Part shown: one piece after another, positions 42,301 through 54,300 of the stretch
Layout of the letters: the number at the start of each line of letters is the position of its first letter
Numbering within the stretch: the stretch's first letter is position 1
Notes under the pieces: model-generated
Databases searched by the model: none
What the model was told of the DNA's origin: nothing
Seen by the model: only the letters and a program-made list of their open reading frames with translations
Origin: Patiria miniata
Lineage: Eukaryota > Echinodermata > Asteroidea > Valvatida > Asterinidae
Length of the DNA: 64,000 bases
Assembly (NCBI RefSeq): GCF_015706575.1
Contig: NW_024037050.1
Coordinates: 4,030,001-4,094,000 of the forward strand
Direction: 5' to 3'
Program-made: the position numbers and the translations under genes

Positions 42301-45300
42301 GGAGTGAAGGAGGCTCCTGTTTCAGAGGACGCATCCATGTAAGGGTCGTATCTCAGATCTCCTTTGCTTAGAAGCTCTAATGGATCCGGCTCCAAGTCTA
42401 CCTCAGCCTCTTCTTGGATGTCCTCCAGGTTTCCTTCCATTACAGAAGCCTGGCTTTGGGTCTCCTCCAGCTCCAAGTCTTTCATCTTTTCCATTGCTGT
42501 TTGAAACTCCTTGGCAGTTGAACCTTTCGGGGTCAAGCTGTGCTCTTTCTCTCTCTCCTCTGTGCCAGCCCCCGACTGTTTTTTATCCTGTGAACCTTGA
42601 CCTTTGGCAAGAGCCTCTTTTAGAGTTCCTTAGAGGAAGCAAACAATGGGACATAAGGTTGTCTAGGGAGGTTCATCAGTGGTAGGTTTGGGCAATTACA
42701 ACATGCCAGGGCAATGACAAGTAGGAGGTAGTGGGACAAATAGTAAGACTCAGAATTATTTTTGGAGACAAAATTCCATAAAGTTTTAATTTTTTTTAAA
42801 ATGAGGGGTCAAAGTCAAACTCTTCAGAGGGATTTAGAATAGCATCAGTCATCAAATTAAGAGACTTGGGCAACTTAACCACAGGGGCAGGAAGTATCTA
42901 ACCTCTGAATGTACATGTAAGTCCTAGTTGAGATAGGGTCTCTATCATCAGAACTTTACTGGTTCGTTGTTCAGCATGCTATTTTTAAACTCTCATGCAA
43001 GGTATTTGTCGGTCATACCTCTCTCCTGACTAGCTTTTCGTACATCAGGATCTGCTTTCTGCTTATCATCTCCAGAGGTGAACTTTGACATTGCGGCTGC
43101 TACACTGGAGCCCAATTTGGGGTGGGTCTGTTGCAATGCTTCCGACCCATTGCTTGCATTCCCTTTGGCATAATTAAACACAACTCAGAAATCAACAACA
43201 GGGAAAGGAGGTCTGAGAACAATTATGAGAACACCACATTTAAATTGCATCCTAAGTAACAAAAGGAGACCAACACAATCATTACTGAGAAGTAAACATG
43301 AAACTTGACATGCCTAGAATGTAGAACTGTGCATGTATGGGTTTTCTCTAAAAAACATATAAATACACTTTTGGAAAACTTCATATTCCCTGCAGTATTT
43401 TTAAATTACAGTAGCTCCCTGGTGAAAATAGCAAAGTTGTATATGGCTTTCCAAAATGTACATATGTACAAAATGGACTAACTGACACTTCTGCACATCA
43501 CACAGGGGAAACTGCTGCGGACTGCACATACCGACTTTGCGTTCTGGCAAGCCAGTTGCAGGCAGTTGCCCACTGGCCCCAGTGGGCACAGGAGGTTCAC
43601 CGTGGGCATCTTTGCTGGAGGCTGTGGCTGCCGGCAAGACACCAGGACTGACCGATGGTGAAGCTGTTGTTGTTGGGGTTCGGGACGCCTCATCTTTCTC
43701 CCGCTGTCTCATCTCTCTCTCTCGCCTCCGCTGTCGCCTCTCGGCCAGGACCTGCTGTAGCTCTCCTTGCTCCCCCTGGCTAACCCCTTGTTGGATGTCT
43801 TTGAGGGAAGGGGTAGGTGTAAAGGGACAGAGGTTTGGGAGAAGAAGGGGTCAAGATAACCGTCAACTGTTTGTCCAGGATAGCTTCCAGTACCACGGCA
43901 ACATGCAAGATAACATGCTGAATGGGTCACATCAGAAATACACTCTGATTACATTTGTAGAATTTATGGCAAAAGTTTGGGACAACGGATTTCATGCTGG
44001 GTTGATGGGCTATCCTGGGTTCTCGGTCGCAATGGCAAACATGTTTGACCTCAGCCTGGCCTAGCTCAAAAGGTCATGTCAGCATTTGTTGCAAACCTTG
44101 CAGAGAACTGCTATTCGCCTAAAACAGCTATCAATTCATGGTACTCGACATTTCCAATGAAGGACTATTGTTCACAACACCATGCTGGTTAGTACATCTC
44201 GGCTTCGGCACACACAGGAGGACATTTACTTCATCCAATTATTTTGCTACAGCAAGAGTGAATCCTCTCTCTTCGCAGGCATTTCACAATTCGTCTACCA
44301 TGTAAGACACAGCATGAAAACATGATCTTGAAGTTTGTTTGAATGGTACTTGAACCACAACATTATCTCAATTTAACTTTCTATTTACACAAAGCAACTG
44401 ATTGGTGGCATTGTATCTATTCACACATGTACCCGTACGTGTACCAACAATAATCCACGTCAGATAAATGTGCATCCTTCCTCAGGATTTTGTCTGTGCT
44501 GTAGCTAGGCTTGGACGATAGTTCGATAATACCGTATACTGACATTATTTTCTTTATACAGAACAATACAGAAAGTTGTTAAAATACCGAAATACTGAAA
44601 AAACAGTACGGATTTCAATACTGCATTCCCTCGAATGTGTGGCCAGATGTGTGCAAATGCTTTTTTACAGAAAAAAAACTAGCTAGATCTGCACTGTATG
44701 GATAGTTGTTTAAATTCTTTGTGGTCAAAGCAACTACATTTAGACAAAAATTGTGGAGGTGGACTGATTACTGTTGCTTACTAGCCATCCAACGGGGCCT
44801 TTGAAGTTCTGCTGATGCTGCCTTTGTGCAGTTTCCCTATCACCACGTGTCTTATTTTATGAAGATGACATAATTGTCTGCCCAGAAAAGTACATGTACC
44901 TGTAGCACCACAGATGTGTGCAGGGATTGTGCCTTTGATGATACAGTCAAACCTGCCTTAGCGACCCACTGTACACAAAGACCACCTGTCCGTAACGACC
45001 ATTTAAAAATCCCCCGCTGACAAATCCCGTTACTTAAGTCCTGTATAGAAAGACCACCTGCTAAACGCGACCAGCGACGGCACATTTTGCTTCCATAGGA
45101 ATGCTAAAGTCTGTACAGAACGACCTCAAGCCATGAAAAGCGACCACAAAATGCCCACTTGTTTCTGTACAATGGTTGATTCCTTACTCAAAAGAAAAAG
45201 CAAGAGCCACAGATACCACTTCAGAGGATTAGTAAAGCAACCACAGGATTTCCAGGACATTTTCAAGCTTAATCTGGGTCTGCCCCTATTGTCAGTGCAG

Positions 45301-48300
45301 CAGCTTGGATAGCTGAGCTCCATTCAACAGAATGCACTAGGCATGTGCATGACTTGTGACCTGTCAGTCTCGTCCACTCACATACTTTTGTTATCATTAA
45401 AATAAATTAAATTAAAATTCGTTTACATGTTTTCTGAAAAACAAAAACACACAACATACTCAAGGATTTTTGTTGTCAAGCTTATTGATCAACTTTATTT
45501 TTAAATCGTGAAATTTTTTTTTTTGTGCTCTTAATCGACCTTTGAGCTTTTCAGCAAGTTTGCTAGCATGTGCAATTTTGCACATTGTGTTTACACAACA
45601 TCGCGTAGATTACATCTGCCCTGTAATGCGAGTTTGTTCCAATATTGCTTTTGAAAAAGAAAGAATATGGCTCCATATTCTTCAAGCCCGAATCCTGGAA
45701 GGAATTATTGAAGTTAGCTTTCACTTCAAATGAAAATGGAGGTCATAACTTAAGTCGATCGTGTGATCGTCAAGAATCTTGGAAAGAGAAACTTCGATAT
45801 CCCCTTCGTTGTAGGACCCTACTTTTACTTGTGGTTGTGCAGGTATTGCTGCTCCAGTACAGCTAATTCTCACATAATATTAACATAAAATAATAAACAC
45901 TTTTTGAAATCATTCACATTTATGACTTTAAATTTCATTTTTTTTTAAGGAATAGTTATGTTTTAAACAAATAACTAAAAGAAAGAAGAACATACATGTA
46001 CGTTTGGATAAGGCAGGTTTAGACTGTAATGACCCCCCGCATTAAGTTAGGGAAGCCAAAGGGAGGGCAAATATTTCCAACCTGTACAGAGAGACCACCT
46101 GTCTATAAAGACCGCTTTTATTGTTTCCCTTGAGCGGTCTTTCTGTACAGGTTTGACTGTACAAACATGGCATTTGGCACACAGTCAGAGTACGGTACAT
46201 GTATGTCATGAGAAAGATATTTGGCTATAGGGCCATTGCAGATTTGTCCTTTGAATGGCAGCCATTTTGAAAAATTTGACAATGGCTTGTTATTCTACCT
46301 TTATTTTTTCAAAGGACAAATCTGTGATGGTCCTATAGCTAAATATCGTTCTCAAGACATACTCTGACTGTGTGCCACATGCCATGCTTGTATCATCAAA
46401 CATGTCAAAGGCACAATTCCCCCAAATATTTCTCCTATCTCCCCCTACTACTGGTGATACCGAATACTACGGTATTTTTGTGATGATATACCGGAGACTC
46501 TCAAAATCCAATACCCCACAAGCCTAGCTGTAGATATTGCTGGTTACATTGCTGATAATATGCATAATCAAGTCTACATGTAAGTCATTACGAGTAACGG
46601 AGCAAAGACATGTAATATTTTCACTTAGTAATTTACTCACCAATTGATACCAAATGAAAATCTGACTATATCCACTCGAAGCAAAGAAAACAACAAGGTA
46701 TCAAATCCATGCAGGTTCTCACAATATGTAGTCAGCACGAAGGAACATATGTAAGTGAGTGTGTTTACGATCATCCCAGCATCTTACACAGAAATGCCAG
46801 ACTGTCTCATTAGTAAATCCTTCTTCCTTTTTTTAATGTATTTCTGTACTGTGCATAGCCGTCTGGTATGTGTTTGTGCTGTGGCATTTCCGAATGTGTC
46901 ACTAGTGACAACGTGGTGGTGTGAAGCGAATAAATAGCAGACACTCGCAGAATTGAATCCTTTGACAATTAAAGATACATGCACAGAAAAATGTACATGT
47001 ACATGTAGATGAAACGAGCACTTCTATGTTGTTTGCATATTTAAAGACCCAGTGTCATCACTATAAATTGAATGTTTTGATCACTGTTTTTCACCCCCAA
47101 AAAAAGGAAAACCGAGAAATTATATGAATTTCTGTTCTGAACTGCTAATTAAATTGTATCATATTTCTCTTCAAATCCAGTATTTTTTTTTTGGGGGGGG
47201 GGAGATTTCTGAAACCAAAGTCACGTGCCGTGGAGTGTCATAGCTTCGTGGTCTGGAGCATTGATATTTGTCGTCTGCGGGTAATTCTGCATGTTGTGGG
47301 TTCGAGTCCAGCCTGTGGCTATGGTGAGTGTGCCCTTAGGCAAAGTACTTTGTCACTCATTGCTTCTCTCCACCCAGGAGTAAATGGGTACCTGTGAGGG
47401 CAGAGATGGTTATTGTGGTTGAGTTAGCTGCTTTGCGCCGAAATGGCAGCATTGAGCTGTGTACTCTCCAGGGAGCTGAGATGGTACAGTATTTGGAATG
47501 TTTCATTGGCCCAAATGAGCAGGGTAATAATGATGAAGTGCTTTGAAACCTCATAGGTATAAAGCGGTATATAAGCACCACAAATTATTATTATTCAAAA
47601 GTGTCATGGATTTTATACACCATGAGATGTACAAATGCCAAATTGAATTGATGAAATCTAACATTCTGTAGCTGAAAATCCATTTAACATCATCTTTTTT
47701 TTGGAATTGCAAGTATCTTTAATGGCCACTGTGAAAAAAAAAAAGGTGTGAGACACTTTATGATATCTCTTTTTGATTAAAAGTAGGAGAGAGAAAAATG
47801 ATTCTTTAAATTCACACTCTCGTACAACACGGGTGACAAAAGTGAAAAGGCAGCTGAGTGGTTGCTAGGCAATATATCAGTCGCCTTTGAGAGGTGTTGC
47901 CGTGGCGCCCGGCTGCATCATCTGTGGTCTAGATTACCAACTTGTTTTCACAAAGCTTTCAAAGCCGATCAGGTGCCGTTGTGTCAAAGGGAAATATCTA
48001 GAAGAATTCCACGCTCATGATACATGTATGTCTTCAATTTCATTGCAGGAATGTTTTCTAGTACCTTGGTTTAACCTACTTATTCCCTACTTATGTTCCT
48101 TTCAAGACAAGCTCATTATATGTGTATTACAATCAGAGGTGTTAGTGGGTTCTGAAATTTTGCAGGATACTGAAGTATACAAGCAATACATACAGGGTGA
48201 GTCAAAAAAGCGAATCCCAAAGTTCGGGACAACTGTTTTAGTCATTAGTGAAGTTCAGCATGTAGCCCTCTCAAAATCTAGGAAACAAAAGCTCAATTCA

Positions 48301-51300
48301 TGGGCTTTCTTTTAGTACAAGAATCATTCAAATCACTCAGGTGCTTTTCAAATTCATAATTTTAAACACAACAGTCATTTGAAAGTTCTGTCCAAGGATC
48401 ACAAGAAGGTAAGTGTTCTTTTAGCAAAATGAAAACAAATTACACGGGGAGTCGTGTGAATTGTTTTTGTTTTGCTGAAAGAATGTACACCTTTATTGTG
48501 ATCCGTGGACAGAACTTTAAAACAGGGGTTGTGTTTAAAATTCCCCAACTTAAAAAGTACATGAGTGATTTGAATGAGTAATGTACTAAAAGAAAGCTAA
48601 TGAATCGGGCTTTCATATCCTAGATTTTCAAAGTGCTACATGCAGAACTTCACTAAAACAATAGTCCCGACATTTGGGTTTCGCTTTTTTTGACTCACCC
48701 TGTATGGTGTCAAACTCCACATTAAAAAGCAGCAAAAAGTCCTTCCCATAAACCATGCCATTTCATGTCCTAGTTATCAATATCGCTTTAGGCTGGAACA
48801 CAGTTAAGAGAGGGAACACAGTTAAGAGTGGAAACGAGGGCCGATTTCACTAAACACTAAGACGTATCATAGGAAAGGTTACTTGTCTTAACTCGTGACG
48901 CGTCCTAGGATCGATTTCACCTAACTGCCTTAGCAATGCAGCAAACTCGTTTTAACTTAATATCGGTCTGAGGGTCATCTTATCTCATTAATGCCTGCGT
49001 TAATTTGTATATCGTCTGGAAATCACTGCAATGTCTCGTCATTAAAGATGCGTGTCGGCCTAGAGTAATTTTTCGAGGAAGAAAACTGCTGTAGAACAAA
49101 TTTGAAAAGATTTCTGACACGTGGGTAGTAAGCCAACACCACGTCAACTTATTTTTTTTTTAATAGAGTGATGAAACGGGAAGTAATGACTCTATCATAT
49201 CTTGTGCAGGCCTGTGCAGGCCAACGTTGCGTGTAACATTTATTGAGTAGACTGGCGAAAGTTTGTGTTCTATGCACACGCGCAGGAAGTTGGTTTTGCG
49301 CGTTTCTTTTCAACGACTGTTTCGTCAAGTGGTATAAAAACAAACATGAAACAGCCATCAAATTGGTAGTGTTGATGCGTCTTGCTAAGATGAGTTTGGT
49401 GAAATCGGTCGTAGGATGCGTAGTAGCTAAGATTGATTTTAGAGCGGGGACTCGTCTTAAGATGAGTCGCAAGATAAGATGAGTTTCATGAAATCGGCCC
49501 CTGGGTCATAATGTATAATCAATGCATGTCCAAGAATTCAAGAAATGTTTATGAAAATGACATATGATAAAATACTTGGAAAAAAATGAAACCAATTAAA
49601 TTTTATTGCAGGCTTTACAAAATTACTGCCTAATAAAAATCTGCAGTTTATGTTTTTACTACACTTGCAATCAATGGGAGAAACACAAATAACATTCTCC
49701 TGTAAAATTAGTCATGTAGATTAAGAATTCTGGGGCAGGGAAAAAGTTAAGAAAGTTGCACATGGAATGAAAGCCAAGCAGGATGGGCGCGGGCAGCAAG
49801 TTCTTTTCTTTTTTTTTCTTTTTTTTTGCAGAGGAGAGGGGAGGATGCAATGCCCAACTCACTGCTGACACCGCCCTCTGTAGGTGGGTTTTGGCCAGGT
49901 GGCTGCCGCGTTCGTCCGCGCCTCCACGGGATCTTGGCTAGATCAAGGGAGAGAAGTTGCTCTTTAGTTCTGCCTTTGTTAGTACATTACATAACATGAG
50001 ATAAGAATAAAAACTGAGTAATGTGATTGTGAGAATAATTTTTGAAGGAAAAGAATGATCCTACACAATTCTTCGCCATTGGAATTGACCTGCTGGAAAA
50101 AGGAAACGCCTTGAAATGCTGCTATTAATCTTCCTACTAATTCTAACATTACAATTGCAATGCTACCATAGCTGAGTAATGCACAGGTATTGCCTTCAAT
50201 GGAAGACAGTTAATACACATAACACCTCAATAAATCCTAGTCATCTGATTGGTAATAGTGTTACTGGGCAGTGGAACCTACACATGTATATTTATTTAAC
50301 GTGGAATGGTATAAAATATTGAGTGGCTCAGAGTGGAATGGGAGGAATATTATCGCAAGGTAAAATCTGGACTTTTGTATTTCACGAGGCGAAGGTGAGT
50401 GAAGTGGAAAGTCCAGATTTTACCGAGCAATAATATTCCTCCCATTTCACAATTTAAAGCCAATCAATATTTGTTTTATAGAACTGACATATCAGCTAAA
50501 ATGAACTTCTATTTCAATACAAAATTGGTGGGAAATGCGTCCCTCTCTTATACAAACCACCCCTTCACGAAATGTTTGAACCCAACTCTGTAGCTACTGG
50601 CTCTTGGAAAAAAATACGCACTACGTGTATATTGTTGTAGCACCTAGAACCATCCAATATATAATAATATTCAGTGATGATTTTAATGAGATTATCACTG
50701 AATAGACTTCTAAATATAAACTACCTGGGGCAATGAATACTACCCAATACACATCCAACTGATCTGCCTCCTTATCACTGACTGCAAGCAAAGACAGCTG
50801 TCACCTAGTGGGGTACAAACACAATGTGTCATAATGCAATGGGCAAATTTGCAACGAAACATTGAGCACAATCTAGACTTACTGCTACTGTACTCTGAGG
50901 CGCTCATGTCTGTTGTCGGAGCTGACGTGTCTTCCCGGCTTGATCCATCTTGCTCCCCGGCTCTCCGTCGCATTCTCCGCTCCTCCAGCATTTCCTGGAC
51001 GGTTTTCTCCGTGCTCGGGGAGTCCGAGTGGCCCGCGTTGTCCATGGATAACCTGGCCCGATTCCTCCTGGCAAAGAAATAAAGAAGGAAAAGTTTACTT
51101 GGCTGAAAACATTGCCTCTATGGAATCCATGCACAAGTACCTCCTCAATAGTTGCAAAGGGAGAGTTGGGGGAGACCACTGGGAGGAAACTCTGATGACG
51201 TCTGACGCTTGTGCCAAGACGCTGCAGGTTTGTGCACATTTACAATAAAAGAAGATGTGCATACTTCACGCTATGCAAGCAGAGGTTCGCAGTGTGCCCC

Positions 51301-54300
51301 TCGCAGTGTAGGCAATCTACTGTTGGTACATGGAGTTCACAGAACCGGCTGAAGCCCCTAACAATGTACTTTTTGTTTTTGAGAAGCCAAGGTATCCACT
51401 CCGTTCACAAATACCCCCTCAACGGCAAAGAAAGTACAGTTGGGGGTGACCGAACGACACCATCTTGCCTGACTGCAATATTTTGTCACGAAGCGCGACC
51501 ATTGTGTGTACATAGTAGAAACTCGCTGGCGTACGTACGTCACACACAAGGAACGGTGCGCGCGTGTCAACCAGCGAAATGTATGTATCCCGCCCATGGG
51601 ACGTTGTTGCCAGGTAAAAGGGCGCCCTCTTGGTAGGTGCACGGAGCCCATACCGTCACAAAATTATCGCAATATTCGGTATTATTAGGTACTTTTTCTG
51701 GGCGGACTATTATGTAATCAAAATACAATAAGACATGTGGCTGCAGGGAAACCGCAAACAGGCAGCATGTGCAGAACTTCAAAGGCCCTGCTGGATGACT
51801 AGTAAGCCCATTTTCACCTTATCTTGATACCACGGCCACAAGGAATTTAAACAACTATCCATATACCGGTAGTGCAGATCTGGCCAAGTTGTTTCTGTCA
51901 CCGTTTAAAGGCTTTGTACACATCTGGTCACATTTCAGTGAGAAAATATCAGTAATGAAATTTCACACTGAGGTTGTATTTTGGTATTTTGATATTTTTC
52001 GGTATCAAGAAAATATGTTTTATTATACCATTTTATATGTTTTATTATAATATGTTTTATTATACCATTTTATTGAAATATAGTCCAAGCCCAGTGTTAC
52101 TGCCGGGCATTGCCAAGTAATTCAAACACAGCCTAAGAAATAAGACACACTCTTTGTCTTCACTTCCGCACCTGTTCTCCCTTCTCCTACTGCTGTCGTT
52201 GATCCTCCTCGCATCATCCGGTGACAGGCTGGTCCCCAGATCCAGGGATCGTCTCAACTCTCTCTTGTCCACGCTGTACTCGGCCGTTGGCTTCAGGGAC
52301 CGACGGAGACTCTTCCTGTCCACCAGCTCAGCGCTGCGCCGGTGCTTACGCAGGTTGTGCTTACGCTCTACAGGGATGTCAATGTCGCCGTCTTCTTGCT
52401 TGAGTGCGTACTGGACAGAGACAGAGAGAAAACAGGTAGAACTTAATCTTCTTGGAGAATTGAAATCATTCAAACAATCATTGAGATATTGTTTCTTCTC
52501 TCTCAAGTCTTTTACTTTGGTCACTTCAGAGTTTTGGTCTTACTTTACTTCTTAGTTCTTTAGTTTTTTAGGGAGTCAAGTTGCCGCAGTGGTTACTTTC
52601 CTCGCCTTCCACCTCTATGGCCCGGGTTCGATTCCTGCCCTGGTCCACATGTGGATTGTGTTTTCAGTCCCTACCTGATTCTTTGGGTTCCCCTCAGAAT
52701 ATTCTCCTGGGGTTTTCCTCCGCTCTGTAAAACTGTAATTTTTTTCTCACTGTCTTCTCTCTACAGGTTTTTTTTCAGTCTTGCAAGCTACAGGCCGTGT
52801 TTTTGAGGAATCCTTGGTTTCATTACCAGATACAGTTAACACATATTAGTAATAATAATTGGTTGATGTCTCACTCAAAATTGAATAACTTTTGTACTGC
52901 TAGGAAAATAGCAATTTAGAAAGGAAATCAATTTTTTTTCGAGATGAAACTCAAAAATAGCACGGGGAAAGCACCTTTAAAATTCCACCTGATTAAAAAA
53001 AATGTAGTCATCTGATGAAATGACATCATGCTTCGTTTACATATGCACTTTTTTATGGGAGCTTGGTGGCTCTCGTTCCCACCAGGCTCCAAAGAAAAAA
53101 AAGCAAAAACATGTAAACAAAGCGTGACCTCATTGTTTCTATAACTTAGGTTTGAGAATTAAAATTGGTAAACGACTGAAAACCTTAGCCAATAATTCCC
53201 ACTTTGGATGTCTCGGTCTAGTTCCCGGTCTTTACCTCATACGACTTGAACTGTTCCACCAGGTCTAGGTCGGTTCCCTTGCAGCTCATCAGCTTCTTAG
53301 TGGCCTCCTCTATTTCTTGCTGCTCTAGGGAGTCTGTGATGTCATAAAAGGTGTCCTGGTCTGGTATGCTATTCAGAGTCTAATGAAATCAATAAAGAAA
53401 TAAAAAAGGAACTTTTTGGGGTGAAATATAAAGAAAAAAAAAGAACCATGTGATTCAAAACAAATGTGTGGTAGTCTCTACTTTATCAAATGTGAGTCTA
53501 CTGGGGCAGTGGTGACCAAATCTGCCATATTTTCAGGCAATCAAATGAAGATGAAAATAAATTGCAACTATAGTTTCAAAGCACAAAGATACTGGGCAAT
53601 TCCAAAGTGGACACGGCTGAAAAATGGAAAATTTATGAAATCTTCCGAACTGCAAGCATCACCATCTCAAATGTGGTATCAAATGAACGGGAACGATAAG
53701 ACCTTTTATTTGAGTGACATTGAAAATACCTTGAGAGCAATCAAGAAGGTAGTAAATATTCTGCGAATGTATCTGGCAGGGAAGAATCAAACAATGGATT
53801 TTGAGATGCTGGATACGCTTACGCTTGTGGGTATTTTCTCAAAGTTCTTTGTTTAAGTGAGGAAAGCCAAATTTATTTCTTTGGGATCAAGTCACCCTAT
53901 ATAAATAATAACAATAATATTGTTTAAATGAGTCTTCATAGGGAAATACAACATTTGCAAACATCCAAAAACGAAATGATCAAATTATCACGAAATACCT
54001 TGTACTGGATTGTTAGGGAATGACAGTCTAAAAGCATCCTGTAAAATTGTGGCTCCTGATGTGCTGACATTTGCAAGAAAAATGGTATTTTCCCAACGCT
54101 GGTGGGCCGACCAGCATTAGAGAAAACTGGCTTATTTTCAAAACTGCTCCTAATTTTTCATATTTAGTTATTCCGCATTTTCTTTGCAATTGATTACACA
54201 CCTGTGAAGAGGTACAAGCCTGCCAGACTGATTCTCTGACCTTGCAATTTCAAAGTTTACAAATTGCTCCGTTTCATCTTAAGTGGGATCACGGAACCAG

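Noticed and set aside
44943-46161. Intact Tigger transposase gene
   Set aside because: No long frame with a transposase-like sequence was found between the ends.
46639-46659. A 21-bp phase-compatible micro-exon between E8 and E9
   Set aside because: Acceptor and donor words exist (tagtcag, gtgagt), but 21 bp with no similarity is easily chance.
47887-48312. Plus-strand 142-codon gene
   Set aside because: The open stretch runs into the end of the mariner-type MITE at 48188, so it is not a single coding unit.
53464-53853. Plus-strand 130-codon gene antisense to FHOD
   Set aside because: AT-rich composition with no family resemblance; likely a chance open stretch in an intron.
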